DNA of 64,000 nucleotides from Gemmatimonadota bacterium (GCA_028287185.1 JAQBQD010000083.1:1-64000), one strand, 5' to 3'; positions 1-9,683 are shown, numbered from the stretch's first letter. Translations and numbers: made by a program. The notes: generated by a model from the letters alone, not told the origin.

Positions 1-90
1 GGCGGGCGTGGGGGTGGACACGGTGGCGGCGGTGCCCGAGCAGGCGGCGAGGGCGGCCGCGGCGAGGGCGCCCAGGATCTTGCGTGGCAT
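1..90 (-). CDS. Lipoprotein, N-terminal fragment (cut by window edge)
   Basis: The minus strand from the ATG at 90 reads MPRKILGALAAAALAACSG and continues off the left edge. This is a short basic start, a hydrophobic alanine/leucine stretch and a lipobox (LAAC), so the product should be exported and lipid-anchored. No stop codon lies inside the window. Only about 30 residues are visible, so the mature domain cannot be named. The next gene on the same strand ends about 100 bp upstream, so the two could be co-transcribed. Confidence 0.6.
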   Translation of the reverse strand, partial: MPRKILGALAAAALAACSGTAATVSTPTPA

Positions 91-190
91 GTGTGCGGCG
101 GGCTGGGGTTGGACGGCGGGCCGGGAACGCGTCCGGGCCCGCGCGCATTCTAGCGCGCCGGGGCGGCGGTGCAAGTGCGGCGCCGCCCGT

Positions 191-1690
191 TCAGAGCCAG
201 AACCGGATCACGTACGGGGGCGCGGGCGTCCCGGGCGCGTCCGCGGGGTCGGCCGGGGGCGGCACGGCCACGCGCAGCTCGTTCTCGCCCTTCGGCAGCC
301 CATCCACCGGAACGTGCGCCAGCAGCCCGCTGAGCCCCGAGCGCGGCTGCGTGTACAGGCGGAACCGCACGCCCGCGAGGGGCCTGCCGTTCAGCGTCAC
401 CGGCTGCAGGCGCAGCAGGCAGGCCACCAGCGCGTCCACCTCCGCGTCGCTCGGCTGGCCGGCGGCGCGCGCGCGGCCGCCGCGCAGGGGGCGGACGCCG
501 GGGCAGCGCGCGGCCACGATGGGGTCCTGCACCGGGGCGGAGTACGGGAGGAAGAGCCGCAGGTACGGGTCGCGCACCACGTCCGACTGGATGGAGGGGA
601 TGCGCGCGTACACCGCGTCGTCGTCGCGCTGGTCCTCGTAGAACTCCGCGCGCAGGGCGCGGCCGTCGGTGGCGGCGGGCAGGTAGGCCGAGCCGTTCAG
701 GGACATCGACCCCGGCTTCAGCGCGGCCACCATCTGCACGGCGTTCAGGCCGATCAGCCCGAACATGGCCAGCATCAGCAGCGGCGTGGCCCAGCCGCGG
801 CGGAAGTTGGTGTTCAGGGTGAGCATGATGGGTGCCCAGGCCCCGTACGCCAGCGCCCGCATCGCCGTCTCCATCACCCAGCGCGTCACCCGCCGCCCCG
901 CCGGGGGCATGCGGTCGCCCGCCAGGCGGTCCAGCGCGGCCGCCAGCATCAGGGGCACGAACAGCAGCGCCGTCACGCCGAAGAAGACCGGACGGCCGTA
1001 TCGCCCGCCCAGCACGCGCTCCGTCAGCACCCATGCCACCAGCCCCGCCACGCCCGACCAGACCACCGTGACGGCGAACAGCAGCACCAGCATGAACGCC
1101 GCCGAGAAGATGATGCTGCACGCGTCGTCCGCGACGGCGATCAGGCGCGGCAGCGTGGGCAGGCGCCGCGCGTACACCTCCTTCGTCACCGGGCCGGCGC
1201 GCAGCTCGTCGTAGCGCACGCCCGCGGGAAACACCGAGTTCAGCCCGATCAGCCCCACCCAGTACGCCCGCCCGCACAGGTGCACCACGAACGAGGCGAT
1301 CAGCGTGGTCAGGATCAGCTTCACGTACTCGTACGCCCCGATCGCCGCCGCGAACGACACGCCGGCCAGGTGGGGCGCCGTGCGGCGCATCAGCCCGTCC
1401 ACCACCGGCGGAAACTGCAGCAGCGCGAACACCACCGCGCCCGAGATGATCAGCTCCTGCTCCCACGCCCCGCTGAACACCGGCCGCGGCGCGCGCCCCG
1501 GCTTCCTTTCCGCCTCCCCGTCCTTCCCGTCCTCACCGTCCGACGCGCCCGCGCCTTCCGGACCACCGGACGCGCTCGAACCATCCGGATCCATGGACGC
1601 CCCCGGGATGTCCGGCGCGTCCGTCCGTGCGTCGGCCACGCCCATCGACGCGGCGGAGATCTCCAGCGGATCGTTCGGCGGATCGGTCAT
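191..1690 (-). CDS. Polytopic membrane protein of unknown function
   Basis: 499 residues from an ATG at 1690. The first 80 or so residues are acidic, Pro/Ser/Gly-rich and probably disordered. Several hydrophobic helices follow: near 110-130 (the stretch after WEQELIISG), 150-175 (YVKLILTTLIASFVV), 205-250, 265-285 and 315-335. The last 150 residues are soluble and probably extracytoplasmic, with PSIQSDVVRDPYLRLFLPYS and a proline-rich C-terminus ending PPYVIRFWL. I do not recognise the family. The reading frame is supported by membrane-helix patterning and by the length of open frame in a strand where the opposite frame is low-complexity. Its 3' end faces the lipoprotein gene at the window start. 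Confidence 0.75.
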   Translation of the reverse strand: MTDPPNDPLEISAASMGVADARTDAPDIPGASMDPDGSSASGGPEGAGASDGEDGKDGEAERKPGRAPRPVFSGAWEQELIISGAVVFALLQFPPVVDGLMRRTAPHLAGVSFAAAIGAYEYVKLILTTLIASFVVHLCGRAYWVGLIGLNSVFPAGVRYDELRAGPVTKEVYARRLPTLPRLIAVADDACSIIFSAAFMLVLLFAVTVVWSGVAGLVAWVLTERVLGGRYGRPVFFGVTALLFVPLMLAAALDRLAGDRMPPAGRRVTRWVMETAMRALAYGAWAPIMLTLNTNFRRGWATPLLMLAMFGLIGLNAVQMVAALKPGSMSLNGSAYLPAATDGRALRAEFYEDQRDDDAVYARIPSIQSDVVRDPYLRLFLPYSAPVQDPIVAARCPGVRPLRGGRARAAGQPSDAEVDALVACLLRLQPVTLNGRPLAGVRFRLYTQPRSGLSGLLAHVPVDGLPKGENELRVAVPPPADPADAPGTPAPPYVIRFWL

Positions 1691-2047
1691 GCGGCGGATG
1701 GGGACGATGTGCGGAGCGGCGGAATGCGGCGGGAACGGCGTATCTCAGGGGATGGACAGCAGGATCGGGCATCGCGACGCCGCGCGCAAGGATGCCGCTC
1801 CCCGGCGAACCGCCGCACCGTCGATTGCGCTCGGATCGCCGCACCCCCGAAACCGCGCGCTCCCCCCACCCAGGCGATCGTAGCTCCAGCCATGGGGTTC
1901 ATCCCCATGGACGTCCGGGGCATCGCCCTCCACGGCCACCGTCCGCCGTCCGCCTGCCAGGGCTCACGGCCCGCCGCCCGCCGGACATCGCCACGCCACG
2001 CACGACGACGACTCCGACCGACAATCCGAACTCTCGTCTCCGGTGGG
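1691..2047. other. Intergenic spacer, no gene seen
   Basis: About 360 bp between the membrane protein start and the glycosyltransferase stop. It is slightly less GC-rich than its surroundings and rich in CGAT-type words. The only structure I see is a small palindrome with 8-bp arms (CCATGGGG ... CCCCATGG) at 1890-1910. No convincing coding frame or promoter. Confidence 0.4.
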
Positions 2048-3328
2048 TCAGCGCGACGCCTCGCTTCCGCCGACCAGTCCACCGTCTGATCGCCCGCCCG
2101 CCACCTCCACCGGCCCATCCTCCAGCGCAGACAGCAGCGCGCCGGGCAGCCGCCAGCCGGGATCGCGCTCGGCGGCGCCTTCCGCGAGAGCGCGGGCCAG
2201 GGGGCGGTCGCCCGATGCGGCGGCCACGTGGGCGCATCCCAGCCAGCATGCGGCATCCTCTCCGTCGGCCTCCAGCCCCGCGCGGAAGTGCGCCAGCGCG
2301 GCGGACAGGTCCCCGGCCGCGAGGGCGCAGCATCCCAGCTTGTAGGCGCGCTTCTCCGCCGCCAGGTACAGGTCGCCCGGCAGCCACTCGCGCGGCTCGC
2401 CGCCGTCCAGGGCCGACCCGACGCCGGCGTACGCTTCCGCCGCGCGGGCGTAGTCGCCGGCCGCGTACAGGATCTCGCCGCGCAGGTAGGCGGCGAGGGA
2501 CTGGAGCGGGAACACCTTGAGGCTCCAGTCGAGATACGAGAGCCCCTCCGCGTGCCGCCCCAGCTCGTTGCAGAGCGCGCCCAGCATCGCCAGGGCGGAG
2601 GCGCGCATGGGCGCCGCGCAGCGCACGGCGTCCGCGATGGCGAGGAAGCCGGCCTCCGCGTCGGCGTGGCGGCCCAGGTACCACAGCGTCTTCGCGCGGT
2701 AGTAGGCGGCCCAGAAGTCCCCCGGGTCGCGTGCCGTCTCGCGCTCCAGCAGGCGCAGGTAGCGGCCCTGCTTTGCGCGCAGCACCTCGTCCGGCCGGCC
2801 GCTCACCAGGTGGGCGATGCGGACGTGCGGCGCGCGCGCGATGGAGAAGCCGGCGGCCAGGATGGTGTCGCCCGGCCGCTCGTGCACGGCGCCCACGTAG
2901 CGGATGCCCGGGTGCCGGCGGAACAGGCGCACGATGCCCACGGGATAGCGGTCCGTGCGCCCCGTGGACGCGTGCGCCACCACGTCGTGCCGCTCGACGA
3001 GGAACCCGCCGACCTCCGCCGGGACGTCCGCCAGCAGCGCGGCGAGCGCGTCCGGCGTGACCAGGCGCTCGTCGGCGTCCAGGCACAAGATCCAGTCCCC
3101 CGCCGCGGCGTCGATGCCGGCGTTCCTCGCCGCGGCGTAGTCGTCCGTCCAGGCGCGGTGGATGACGACGCACCCCGCGTCCCGCGCGATGCGCACGGTG
3201 GAATCGATCGATCCCGTGTCCACCACCACGACCTCCGCCGCCACGCCCCGCACCGAGTTCAGGCACGCGGGCAGGAACGCCTCCTCGTCGCGGACGATGA
3301 GGCACACGGAGATGCGGGTTGGGGTCAC
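2048..3328 (-). CDS. Family 2 glycosyltransferase with C-terminal TPR repeats
   Basis: 426 residues from a GTG start. The N-terminus ISVCLIVRDEEAFLPACL, followed by VVVDTGSIDST, is the nucleotide-sugar-binding half of a GT-A fold. LCLDADERL at about residues 80-88 supplies the DXD metal/sugar-nucleotide motif. The C-terminal half (about 190-400) is a run of helical TPR-like repeats (DFWAAYYRAKTLWYLGRHAD, then AAEAYAGVGSALDGG and similar). This layout (GT2 plus TPR) is known from SunS-like and related protein or glycan glycosyltransferases; the acceptor is unknown. A terminator-like hairpin lies just upstream, so it is probably its own transcription unit. Confidence 0.85.
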   Translation of the reverse strand: MTPTRISVCLIVRDEEAFLPACLNSVRGVAAEVVVVDTGSIDSTVRIARDAGCVVIHRAWTDDYAAARNAGIDAAAGDWILCLDADERLVTPDALAALLADVPAEVGGFLVERHDVVAHASTGRTDRYPVGIVRLFRRHPGIRYVGAVHERPGDTILAAGFSIARAPHVRIAHLVSGRPDEVLRAKQGRYLRLLERETARDPGDFWAAYYRAKTLWYLGRHADAEAGFLAIADAVRCAAPMRASALAMLGALCNELGRHAEGLSYLDWSLKVFPLQSLAAYLRGEILYAAGDYARAAEAYAGVGSALDGGEPREWLPGDLYLAAEKRAYKLGCCALAAGDLSAALAHFRAGLEADGEDAACWLGCAHVAAASGDRPLARALAEGAAERDPGWRLPGALLSALEDGPVEVAGGRSDGGLVGGSEASR

Positions 3329-3352
3329 GGGTCCTTCGGAGAGGAGTCGCGC

Positions 3353-3389
3353 GCCCGCCCGGCGCTCCGCGAGGAAGCGCCGGGCGGGC
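3353..3389 (-). terminator. Hairpin terminator after the small lipoprotein gene
   Basis: Perfect 14-bp arms (GCCCGCCCGGCGCT and AGCGCCGGGCGGGC) around a 9-nt loop. It lies 12 bp past the stop of the minus-strand lipoprotein gene and ahead of the glycosyltransferase start, so it separates the two units. There is no T-tract, as is common in very GC-rich genomes. Confidence 0.6.
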
Positions 3390-3400
3390 CGGGGATCATG

Positions 3401-3634
3401 CTACGAGTGGAAGAACGAGCCGAACGGGTCCTGCGGCAGCGTCACGCCGGGCGCCGGGGTGGTGGTGCCGTCCAGGTGGCGCTGGAGCTGGCCCAGGGGC
3501 CGCTGCATCTCCCGCGCGGAGCGGGCTGCCTGCGGAGGCTGCACCGGCTCGGTGGGGCTCGCGCCGCTGCACGCGCCGAGCGCCGCCGTCGCCAGCGCCG
3601 CCGCGACGTACTTCGCCTTCGGGTCCATGCCCAT
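3401..3634 (-). CDS. Small lipoprotein
   Basis: 77 residues from the ATG at 3634 (MGMDPKAKYVAAALATAALG followed by ACSG). A good ribosome site (GGAG, 9 nt upstream) supports this start over the longer upstream frame, whose added residues look non-coding. The signal peptide ends in a lipobox (LGAC). The mature part is a short Pro/Gln-rich chain ending DPFGSFFHS, with no recognisable domain. Expected to be anchored in the envelope. Confidence 0.6.
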   Translation of the reverse strand: MGMDPKAKYVAAALATAALGACSGASPTEPVQPPQAARSAREMQRPLGQLQRHLDGTTTPAPGVTLPQDPFGSFFHS

Positions 3635-4112
3635 AGGGATCGCTCCAGATGTCTTCGGGGGATGCTCGCGGCGGAGTGCCGCATCCGGCGGAGGGTCGTT
3701 CCGGCGCAACCGCCGGCGGTGGGGAACCGCGGCGGCAATATGTGCGTCGACCCGCGCGGGCGGAAGCTTCACGTTCGCCCCGGACGGGGGACGAAACGTT
3801 ACGGCGTGTCATGACCGCGTCTGCCGTGAACGCCCCACCTCGCGGCTCCAACGTACGGGGGATGGACACGGGGCTGAACCACCGCTCGGGTTGAGACCCG
3901 GGGCTGCACGGGCAATCCGCCCACCCGCGTGGGCCGGTTTCGCGCGGGCGCGAACCTCGGCGCGACGTGCGGCGCAGGTGCGTCCCGGCGCCGCACCGCA
4001 GCAACGACCGCGACTCACGGAACGGCGATCGGACACCGAACGACGTCCGCCATCCACCCCGAAGGCCCACGGTCCGCCGGCCTCACGCGCGGGATCGGTG
4101 TACAACGGAACC
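3635..4112. other. Intergenic spacer between divergent genes
   Basis: About 480 bp separating the minus-strand lipoprotein gene and plus-strand hrpB. It must hold the promoters of both. I see no strong -35/-10 pair; TACAAC at 4101-4106, just before the hrpB start, is the best -10-like word. No protein frame is convincing. Confidence 0.35.
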
Positions 4113-6668
4113 ATGCATCCCCCGAACGAACGCGAGATGAGCCACCTTCCCATCGAAGACGCCCTGCCGGAGCTGCGCGCCGCGCTGTCGGACGCCGGTG
4201 CCGCCGTGCTCCAGGCGCCGCCCGGCGCGGGCAAGACCACGCGCGTGCCGCCGGCGCTGCTGGGCGAGCGGTGGATGGCCGGGCAGCGGATGGTGATGCT
4301 GGAGCCGCGCCGCCTGGCCGCGCGCGCCGCCGCCGCCCGCATGGCGTCCACGCTGGGCGAGCGCGTGGGCGACACCGTGGGCCACCGCATGCGGATGGAC
4401 ACGCGGGTCGGCCCCCGGACGCGCATCGAGGTGGTCACCGAGGGCGTGCTGACGCGCATGCTGCAGTCCGACCCGGCGCTGGAAGGCGTGGGGCTGCTGA
4501 TCTTCGACGAGTTCCACGAGCGGAGCCTGAACGCCGACCTGGGCCTGGCGCTCACCCTCCAGTCCCGCGCCGTCCTGCGCCCGGACCTCCGCATCCTGGT
4601 GATGTCCGCCACGCTGCACGGCGCCCCCGTCGCGGAGCTGCTCGGGGGCGCGCCGGTCATCACCAGCGAAGGCCGCGCGTGGCCGGTGGAGACGCGCTAC
4701 CTGGACCGCGCGGTGGAGGGCCGTCTGCCGCCCGCCGTCGCGTCCGCCGTCCGGCGCGCGCTGGACGCGGATGCGGAGGGCGACGTGCTCGTCTTCCTGC
4801 CGGGCGCCGGCGAGATCCGGCAGGTGGAGTCGATGCTGGTGGACGGCGGGCTGGAAGCGAACGTGCGCGTGGCGCCGCTGCACGGAAGCCTGCCGGCCCA
4901 GATGCAGGACCTGGCCATCGCCCCATCGGCGCCCGGACGGCGCAAGGTGGTGCTCGCCACCTCCATCGCCGAGACCAGCCTGACCATCGAGGGCGTGCGC
5001 GTGGTGGTGGACTGCGGGTGGATGCGCGTGCCCCGCTTCGCGCCGCGAACGGGCATGACGCGCCTGGAGACCGTCCGCGTGTCGCGCGCGTCGGCCGACC
5101 AGCGGCGCGGGCGGGCGGGGCGCGTGGGGCCAGGCGTGTGCTGGCGCCTGTGGCCCGAGCACCTGCACGCCTCGCTTCCCGCGCACGGCACGCCGGAGAT
5201 CCTGGACGCGGACCTGGCGCCGCTGGCGCTGGAGCTGGCCGCCTGGGGAGTGGCCGATCCCGCGGAGCGCTCCTGGCTGGACGCGCCGCCGACAGCCGCC
5301 TTCTCGCAGGCACGCGAGCTTCTGCGGGAGCTGGACGCGGTCGACCCCGCCGGATCGATCACCGCGCACGGAAGGCGGATGGCGGAGCTGGCGCTGCATC
5401 CCCGCCTGGCGCACATGCTGCTGCGCGCGAAAGAGATCGGGCACGGCGCCGTCGCCTGCGCCCTCGCCGCGCTGCTCGGCGACCGCGACGTGCTGCGCAC
5501 CGACGGCGGCCCCGCGGAAGCCGACCTTCGCCTGCGCCTGCATGCGCTGCGGAACACCGGGCGGGGCGGGGGATCGGCGTTCGTCGCCGGCGGCCGCGTC
5601 GATCGCGAGGGCGTGCGGCGCGCCGCGGCGGAGGCCCAGCGCTGGCGCCGCGAGCTCCGCATCTCCTCGGACATCCGTGGCGAGGTCGATGAGGACGCGG
5701 CGGCGGGGCTGGTGCTGGCGTTCGCGTATCCCGACCGCATCGCGCAGCGGCGGCCGGGCGGCGGCGGGCGCTACCTGCTGCGGAATGGACGCGGCGCCTC
5801 GTTCGCCGGGCCTGACCCGCTTGCCGCGGAGCCGTACCTCGTCGTGCCCGAGCTGGACGGGCAGGGCCGCGACAGCCGCGTCTACCTGGCCGCGCCGGTG
5901 ACGCCGGCGGAGCTGGAGGAGCACTTCGGCGGGCAGGTGACGACGGAGGAGAGCGTGGCGTGGGACGCGGATGCGCGGGCCGTGCGCGCCCGCCGCCGCG
6001 AGCGCCTGGGGGCCATCGTGCTGCGCGAGGCCACGCTGCGCGACCCCGATCCCGCCGCCGTGGCCGCCGCGATGCTGGACGGCATCCGCGCGGAGAGCGT
6101 GGACGCGCTGCCGTGGACGGACGCCGCGCGCCGCACCCGCGAGCGCATCGCCTTCCTGCACCACGCCGAGTCCACCGCCTGGCCCGACGTGTCCGACAGC
6201 GCGCTGGCGGACTCGCTGGACGACTGGCTCGCGCCGCACCTGCACGGCATCCGCACCGCGGACGACCTGCGCGCGCTGGACCTTTCCGCCGCGCTGCTGG
6301 CCCTGCTGCCGTGGGACCGCCGCGCCGCGCTGGACGAGCTGGCGCCCACGCATGTGACGGTGCCGAGCGGCTCGCGCATCCCCGTGGACTACTCGGACCC
6401 CGCCGCGCCGGTGCTGGCCGTGCGCCTCCAGGAGATGTTCGGGCTGGCGGACACCCCGCGCATCGCCCGCGGCGCCGTGGCGCTCACGCTGCACCTGCTC
6501 TCGCCCGCGCACCGCCCCGTGCAGGTCACGCGCGACCTGGCCGGCTTCTGGCGGGGCTCGTACTTCGAGGTCCGCAAGGACCTCCGCGGCCGCTACCCGC
6601 GCCATCCCTGGCCGGACGACCCGCTCGCCGCCCCCGCGACGCGCAGGGCGAAGCCGCGGGGCACCTGA
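4113..6668 (+). CDS. hrpB: ATP-dependent helicase HrpB
   Basis: 851 residues, the usual length for HrpB, a DEAH-box superfamily 2 helicase of unknown physiological substrate. Motif I is PPGAGKTT near residue 36. Motif II DEFHER falls near 131, where HrpB has H in place of the DEAH alanine pattern. Motif III SATL is near 165, and motif VI QRRGRAGR near 330. A helicase-associated domain and the HrpB-specific C-terminal region (YPRHPWPDDP) follow. Two in-frame starts are possible, ATG 4113 and ATG 4137 (MSHLPIEDALPELRAAL); the second begins right at the conserved region. Upstream in-frame sequence back to about 3160 looks non-coding. Confidence 0.93.
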   Translation: MHPPNEREMSHLPIEDALPELRAALSDAGAAVLQAPPGAGKTTRVPPALLGERWMAGQRMVMLEPRRLAARAAAARMASTLGERVGDTVGHRMRMDTRVGPRTRIEVVTEGVLTRMLQSDPALEGVGLLIFDEFHERSLNADLGLALTLQSRAVLRPDLRILVMSATLHGAPVAELLGGAPVITSEGRAWPVETRYLDRAVEGRLPPAVASAVRRALDADAEGDVLVFLPGAGEIRQVESMLVDGGLEANVRVAPLHGSLPAQMQDLAIAPSAPGRRKVVLATSIAETSLTIEGVRVVVDCGWMRVPRFAPRTGMTRLETVRVSRASADQRRGRAGRVGPGVCWRLWPEHLHASLPAHGTPEILDADLAPLALELAAWGVADPAERSWLDAPPTAAFSQARELLRELDAVDPAGSITAHGRRMAELALHPRLAHMLLRAKEIGHGAVACALAALLGDRDVLRTDGGPAEADLRLRLHALRNTGRGGGSAFVAGGRVDREGVRRAAAEAQRWRRELRISSDIRGEVDEDAAAGLVLAFAYPDRIAQRRPGGGGRYLLRNGRGASFAGPDPLAAEPYLVVPELDGQGRDSRVYLAAPVTPAELEEHFGGQVTTEESVAWDADARAVRARRRERLGAIVLREATLRDPDPAAVAAAMLDGIRAESVDALPWTDAARRTRERIAFLHHAESTAWPDVSDSALADSLDDWLAPHLHGIRTADDLRALDLSAALLALLPWDRRAALDELAPTHVTVPSGSRIPVDYSDPAAPVLAVRLQEMFGLADTPRIARGAVALTLHLLSPAHRPVQVTRDLAGFWRGSYFEVRKDLRGRYPRHPWPDDPLAAPATRRAKPRGT

Positions 6669-7168
6669 CGGGTCGCGGAGCTCCCTTCTTCCGCCGCCGG
6701 TAGACGCGCGTGTGCCGCGGCCTTCAAGAACCTGCGGCGGGGGAGGAACGATGCGCGGGCGGGTCCGGCGGGCGGCGCTGGTCGCCGTGGCGCCGGCGTG
6801 CGGAGGGCGCGCATCGGCCCCCCCAGCGGTGTCCTTCGCCTCCACCGGGCAGGCGAGTCCCTCACGATGAGCTGCACCGTCGATCCGTTCCACCCCCTCG
6901 TCGTCCATCCGCGCCTCGTACGGCCGCCGGACCTCGGCGCCGCTCGGCTCGAATGCGCGCGGGATCCGGTGCTCGAACGCCCGGCCGCGCGGCTACCCGG
7001 CACCGCTCCCGCCCTCGACGTCGGTCCAGAGGGCGCGGAGCCCATCCCATCCAGGGTCCCGGACGCGGGCGTGGGGATCAACCGAGTGCGCGTGGTCTCG
7101 GGCATCCGGCTCAGGACGGCGCGCGGCGGGTGGATGACGGGGCGACGGGCTTCGGTCGGCGGCCGGCC
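6669..7168. other. Intergenic region, no gene recognised
   Basis: About 500 bp between the convergent ends of hrpB and lptG. Open frames exist on both strands, but all are Arg/Pro/Ala-rich, low-complexity readings typical of GC-rich non-coding DNA. No strong terminator hairpin was found by eye. Confidence 0.35.
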
Positions 7169-8239
7169 CTACGTCCGCGTGCGGCCGATCAGCACCACGC
7201 CGGCCAGCAGGAACAGCGCGTTGGGCGACCACGCGGCGATCATGGGGTCCACCGCGCCGCTGCTGCCGAAGGCCTTGCCCACGCGGAACATGAGCATGTA
7301 CAGGATGGTGACGCCGAGGCTGATGCCGATGCCGAACGCCGTGCCGCCGCGCTGGCTGCTGGTGGCCAGCGGCGCGCCGAAGAGCACGATGATGAACACC
7401 GCGCACGGCAGCGCGATCTTCTGCGCCAGCTCCACCTTCAGCGGGTTGGCGTCGCCGCCCGAGCGCTCGATGGCGGTCACGAAGCGCTGCACCTCGGCGT
7501 AGCGCATCTCGGTGGGGTCCTTCGGCTCGGCGAGCAGGTCCTCCGGGGTTTCGCGCAGGCCCTCCACGCGAAGGGAGTCGAAGTGCTGCAGCTTCTCGGA
7601 GCCGTCGGCCGCGAGCGTGCGCACGTAGCCGTTCCGCAGCATCCATCCACGCGCGCGCGTCCACTGCGCGAACTCGGCCAGGCGGTGCATGCCCGGGCCC
7701 GTGCGCGAGGCGTTGCGCTCCAGCACCACGCCCCACATCTGCTTCTCCACCGAGTCCAGCCGGCGCGCCGTCAGCACGCCCTCCTGCTCCGTCTGGTAGA
7801 CGAAGTTGTTGCGCGAGGTGGCGCTGGTTCCCTTGTTCTCGCCGATCAGCTCGGCCCGCTTCTGCAGCGTCACCGGCGCCAGCTCGCCCAGGCCGAACGC
7901 GCCCGCGCTCAGGACCAGAGCCAGCAGCATGATGCTGCGCACCAGGCGGAAGAAGCTCACGCCGCCCGCCTTGGCCGCCGAGATCTCCTGGTGCCGCGTC
8001 ATCCCGCCGATGGTGAACACGGTGGCCACCAGCGCCGCGATGGGAAAGGCGTACTGCATGAAGAGGGGGAACTGGTACACGTAGGCCAGGGCCAGCTTGG
8101 CCCCCGTCACGTGCCGCTCCATGTACTTGTCGATGTTGTCCGTGATGTCGCCCACCACGAACAGCAGCGGGATGCCCAGTACCAGCAGGATGAAGGTGCG
8201 CATGTACTGCCGCGCCACGTACAGGTCCAGGATCTTCAT
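7169..8239 (-). CDS. lptG: LPS export permease LptG (YjgP/YjgQ family)
   Basis: 356 residues (MKILDLYVARQYMRTFILLV), matching the 360-residue norm of LptG. With LptF it forms the inner-membrane half of the LptB2FG transporter that pulls lipopolysaccharide out of the membrane. Hydrophobic segments lie near 15-35, 55-85 and 100-120 and in the last 90 residues (IALPCAVFIIVLFGAPLATS). A jellyroll-type periplasmic domain lies between. The start overlaps the lptF stop by 4 bp (ATGA), so the two are translationally coupled. F/G assignment rests on gene order and length, and could be swapped. Confidence 0.9.
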   Translation of the reverse strand: MKILDLYVARQYMRTFILLVLGIPLLFVVGDITDNIDKYMERHVTGAKLALAYVYQFPLFMQYAFPIAALVATVFTIGGMTRHQEISAAKAGGVSFFRLVRSIMLLALVLSAGAFGLGELAPVTLQKRAELIGENKGTSATSRNNFVYQTEQEGVLTARRLDSVEKQMWGVVLERNASRTGPGMHRLAEFAQWTRARGWMLRNGYVRTLAADGSEKLQHFDSLRVEGLRETPEDLLAEPKDPTEMRYAEVQRFVTAIERSGGDANPLKVELAQKIALPCAVFIIVLFGAPLATSSQRGGTAFGIGISLGVTILYMLMFRVGKAFGSSGAVDPMIAAWSPNALFLLAGVVLIGRTRT

Positions 8240-9636
8240 CGCGCGCCATCCCGACGGAGGGACCGCGGAAGCATGCCGCGCAGCGCCTGCAGGGCGCCGT
8301 CCCACCCCGCGCTGCGGCCGGTGGAGGTCTCGCGGCCCATGCGGGTGATCCCGATCAGCCCCAGCACCGTCATCACCGCGTTCATGATCCACATCGCCAG
8401 CAGGGGCGTCGTGCGGCCCGCGTCGGCCAGCGCCTCGCCGCCGATCAGGCCGATGTAGTAGAGCGAGAAGATGGCGAGGCTGCTGGCGATCACCATGCCG
8501 ATCCCGCCGGCGGGAAAGCGCAGGGCCAGCGGCGCGCCCAGGATCACGAACACCAGGGTGGCGAAGGCGATGGAGTACTTCTTCTGCACCTCCACCTGCA
8601 GCGAGCGCATGTCGCGGTCGTAGTCGTCGATGGAGCGCTGCGCCGCGGAGATGGTGGAGGCGGCCTCGCGCGTGTACGCCGCCAGCGGGGGCGGGCGGAT
8701 GCCGCCGGGGTCCGCCGTGGGCGCCTGCCCGGGCACGCCCTTCAGCGCGCGCTCCAGGTCCTCGTCCGCCACCTTCAGCGCGCGCGCGCGGGTCTCCTTC
8801 TTCTGCCGGGCGATGGTGTCGATGCGGGCGCGCAGCATCCCGATGGTCATCTCGCGGTCGCCGCGGTACGAGTCCTGGTCCGCGTTGTTCACGTTCAGCA
8901 CCGTGCCCACGCCGGGGATGCCCATCACCTGCTCGCGGAACTGCACCAGGTGGAAGGTGGCGGGGTCGTCCAGGTTCACCTGGCGGATGTGGCCGCTGAA
9001 CAGGTGCAGCACCAGGTCGGTGTGCGCCGTGTTGAAGAGCGTGCTCCCCGAGTCGGCATAGATGGTGAGCGCCGTGCGGGGGTTGCTGACGTCGTAGATG
9101 CTGACGTCCCACAGCCGGTTGGTGGCGGGGTCGATCCGGCTGGCGCGGATGTAGAAGGCGCGCCCGTCCGCGGCGGGGATGCGGTTGATGGTCTGCGCCT
9201 GCAGCACCAGCGTGGGCGTCTTGCGGGCGATGTCCGCCCACAGCACGCTCCAGCGGTGGTTGCTCTCGGGCAGCACGCGGTCGTTGAACCACACCATGAA
9301 CGCGGCGATCAGCGCCGCCACCGCCAGCAGCGGCAGCAGCAGGCGCTTGAGGTCCACGCCCGTGGCCTTCAGCGCCGTGATCTCGTTCTCGGAGGTGAAC
9401 TGGCTGAAGGTGTAGAGGATGGAGACCAGCACCGACATGGGAAAGGTGAGCGCCACCGTGGCCGGCAGCGCCAGGATGAAGAACTCCAGCACCACGCCGC
9501 CGGGCAGCCCCTTGCCGGCCAGGTCGGCCAGGCGGCGCGCCAGGGTGTTGATGAGGATCACCCCGGTGAGCGCCATGAAGGCAAAAAGAAACGGGCCGAC
9601 GTGCGCCCGCAGGAGGTACCGCGTAAAGATCTTCAT
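8236..9636 (-). CDS. lptF: LPS export permease LptF (YjgP/YjgQ family)
   Basis: 466 residues from ATG 9636 (MKIFTRYLLRAHVGPFLFAF), with GGAAGG just upstream. The N-terminal helices include ILINTLARRLADL and the family stretch FTSENEITALKATGVDL. The C-terminal helices include FATLVFVILGAPLALRFP. It is about 100 residues longer than E. coli LptF. The extra length is a charged, probably coiled segment around 265-365 (ARIDTIARQKKETRARALK ... SIDDYDRDMRSLQVEVQKK) between the periplasmic domain and the last helices. First gene of the lptF-lptG pair. Its promoter overlaps that of the divergent M28 peptidase gene. Confidence 0.9.
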   Translation of the reverse strand: MKIFTRYLLRAHVGPFLFAFMALTGVILINTLARRLADLAGKGLPGGVVLEFFILALPATVALTFPMSVLVSILYTFSQFTSENEITALKATGVDLKRLLLPLLAVAALIAAFMVWFNDRVLPESNHRWSVLWADIARKTPTLVLQAQTINRIPAADGRAFYIRASRIDPATNRLWDVSIYDVSNPRTALTIYADSGSTLFNTAHTDLVLHLFSGHIRQVNLDDPATFHLVQFREQVMGIPGVGTVLNVNNADQDSYRGDREMTIGMLRARIDTIARQKKETRARALKVADEDLERALKGVPGQAPTADPGGIRPPPLAAYTREAASTISAAQRSIDDYDRDMRSLQVEVQKKYSIAFATLVFVILGAPLALRFPAGGIGMVIASSLAIFSLYYIGLIGGEALADAGRTTPLLAMWIMNAVMTVLGLIGITRMGRETSTGRSAGWDGALQALRGMLPRSLRRDGAR

Positions 9637-9654
9637 GGGCCTTCCCGAGGGGGC

Positions 9655-9683
9655 TTGCTGGGCCGAAACGTGCGCTCTAGTAT
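9655..9683 (+). promoter_or_regulatory. Promoter for the M28 peptidase operon
   Basis: TTGCTG (9655-9660), a 17-bp spacer, then TAGTAT (9678-9683). It lies 69 bp before the M28 start. The -10 overlaps the -10 of the opposing lptF promoter. Confidence 0.5.

Noticed and set aside
8-2089. A long plus-strand open frame antisense to the membrane protein and glycosyltransferase
   Set aside because: It is Arg/His/Gln-rich low-complexity sequence typical of the complementary strand of GC-rich genes; the minus-strand frames have membrane helices and known motifs.
4083-6908. A 941-residue minus-strand frame opposite hrpB
   Set aside because: Pure shadow of the helicase codons; no domain, composition dominated by Arg, Gly and His.
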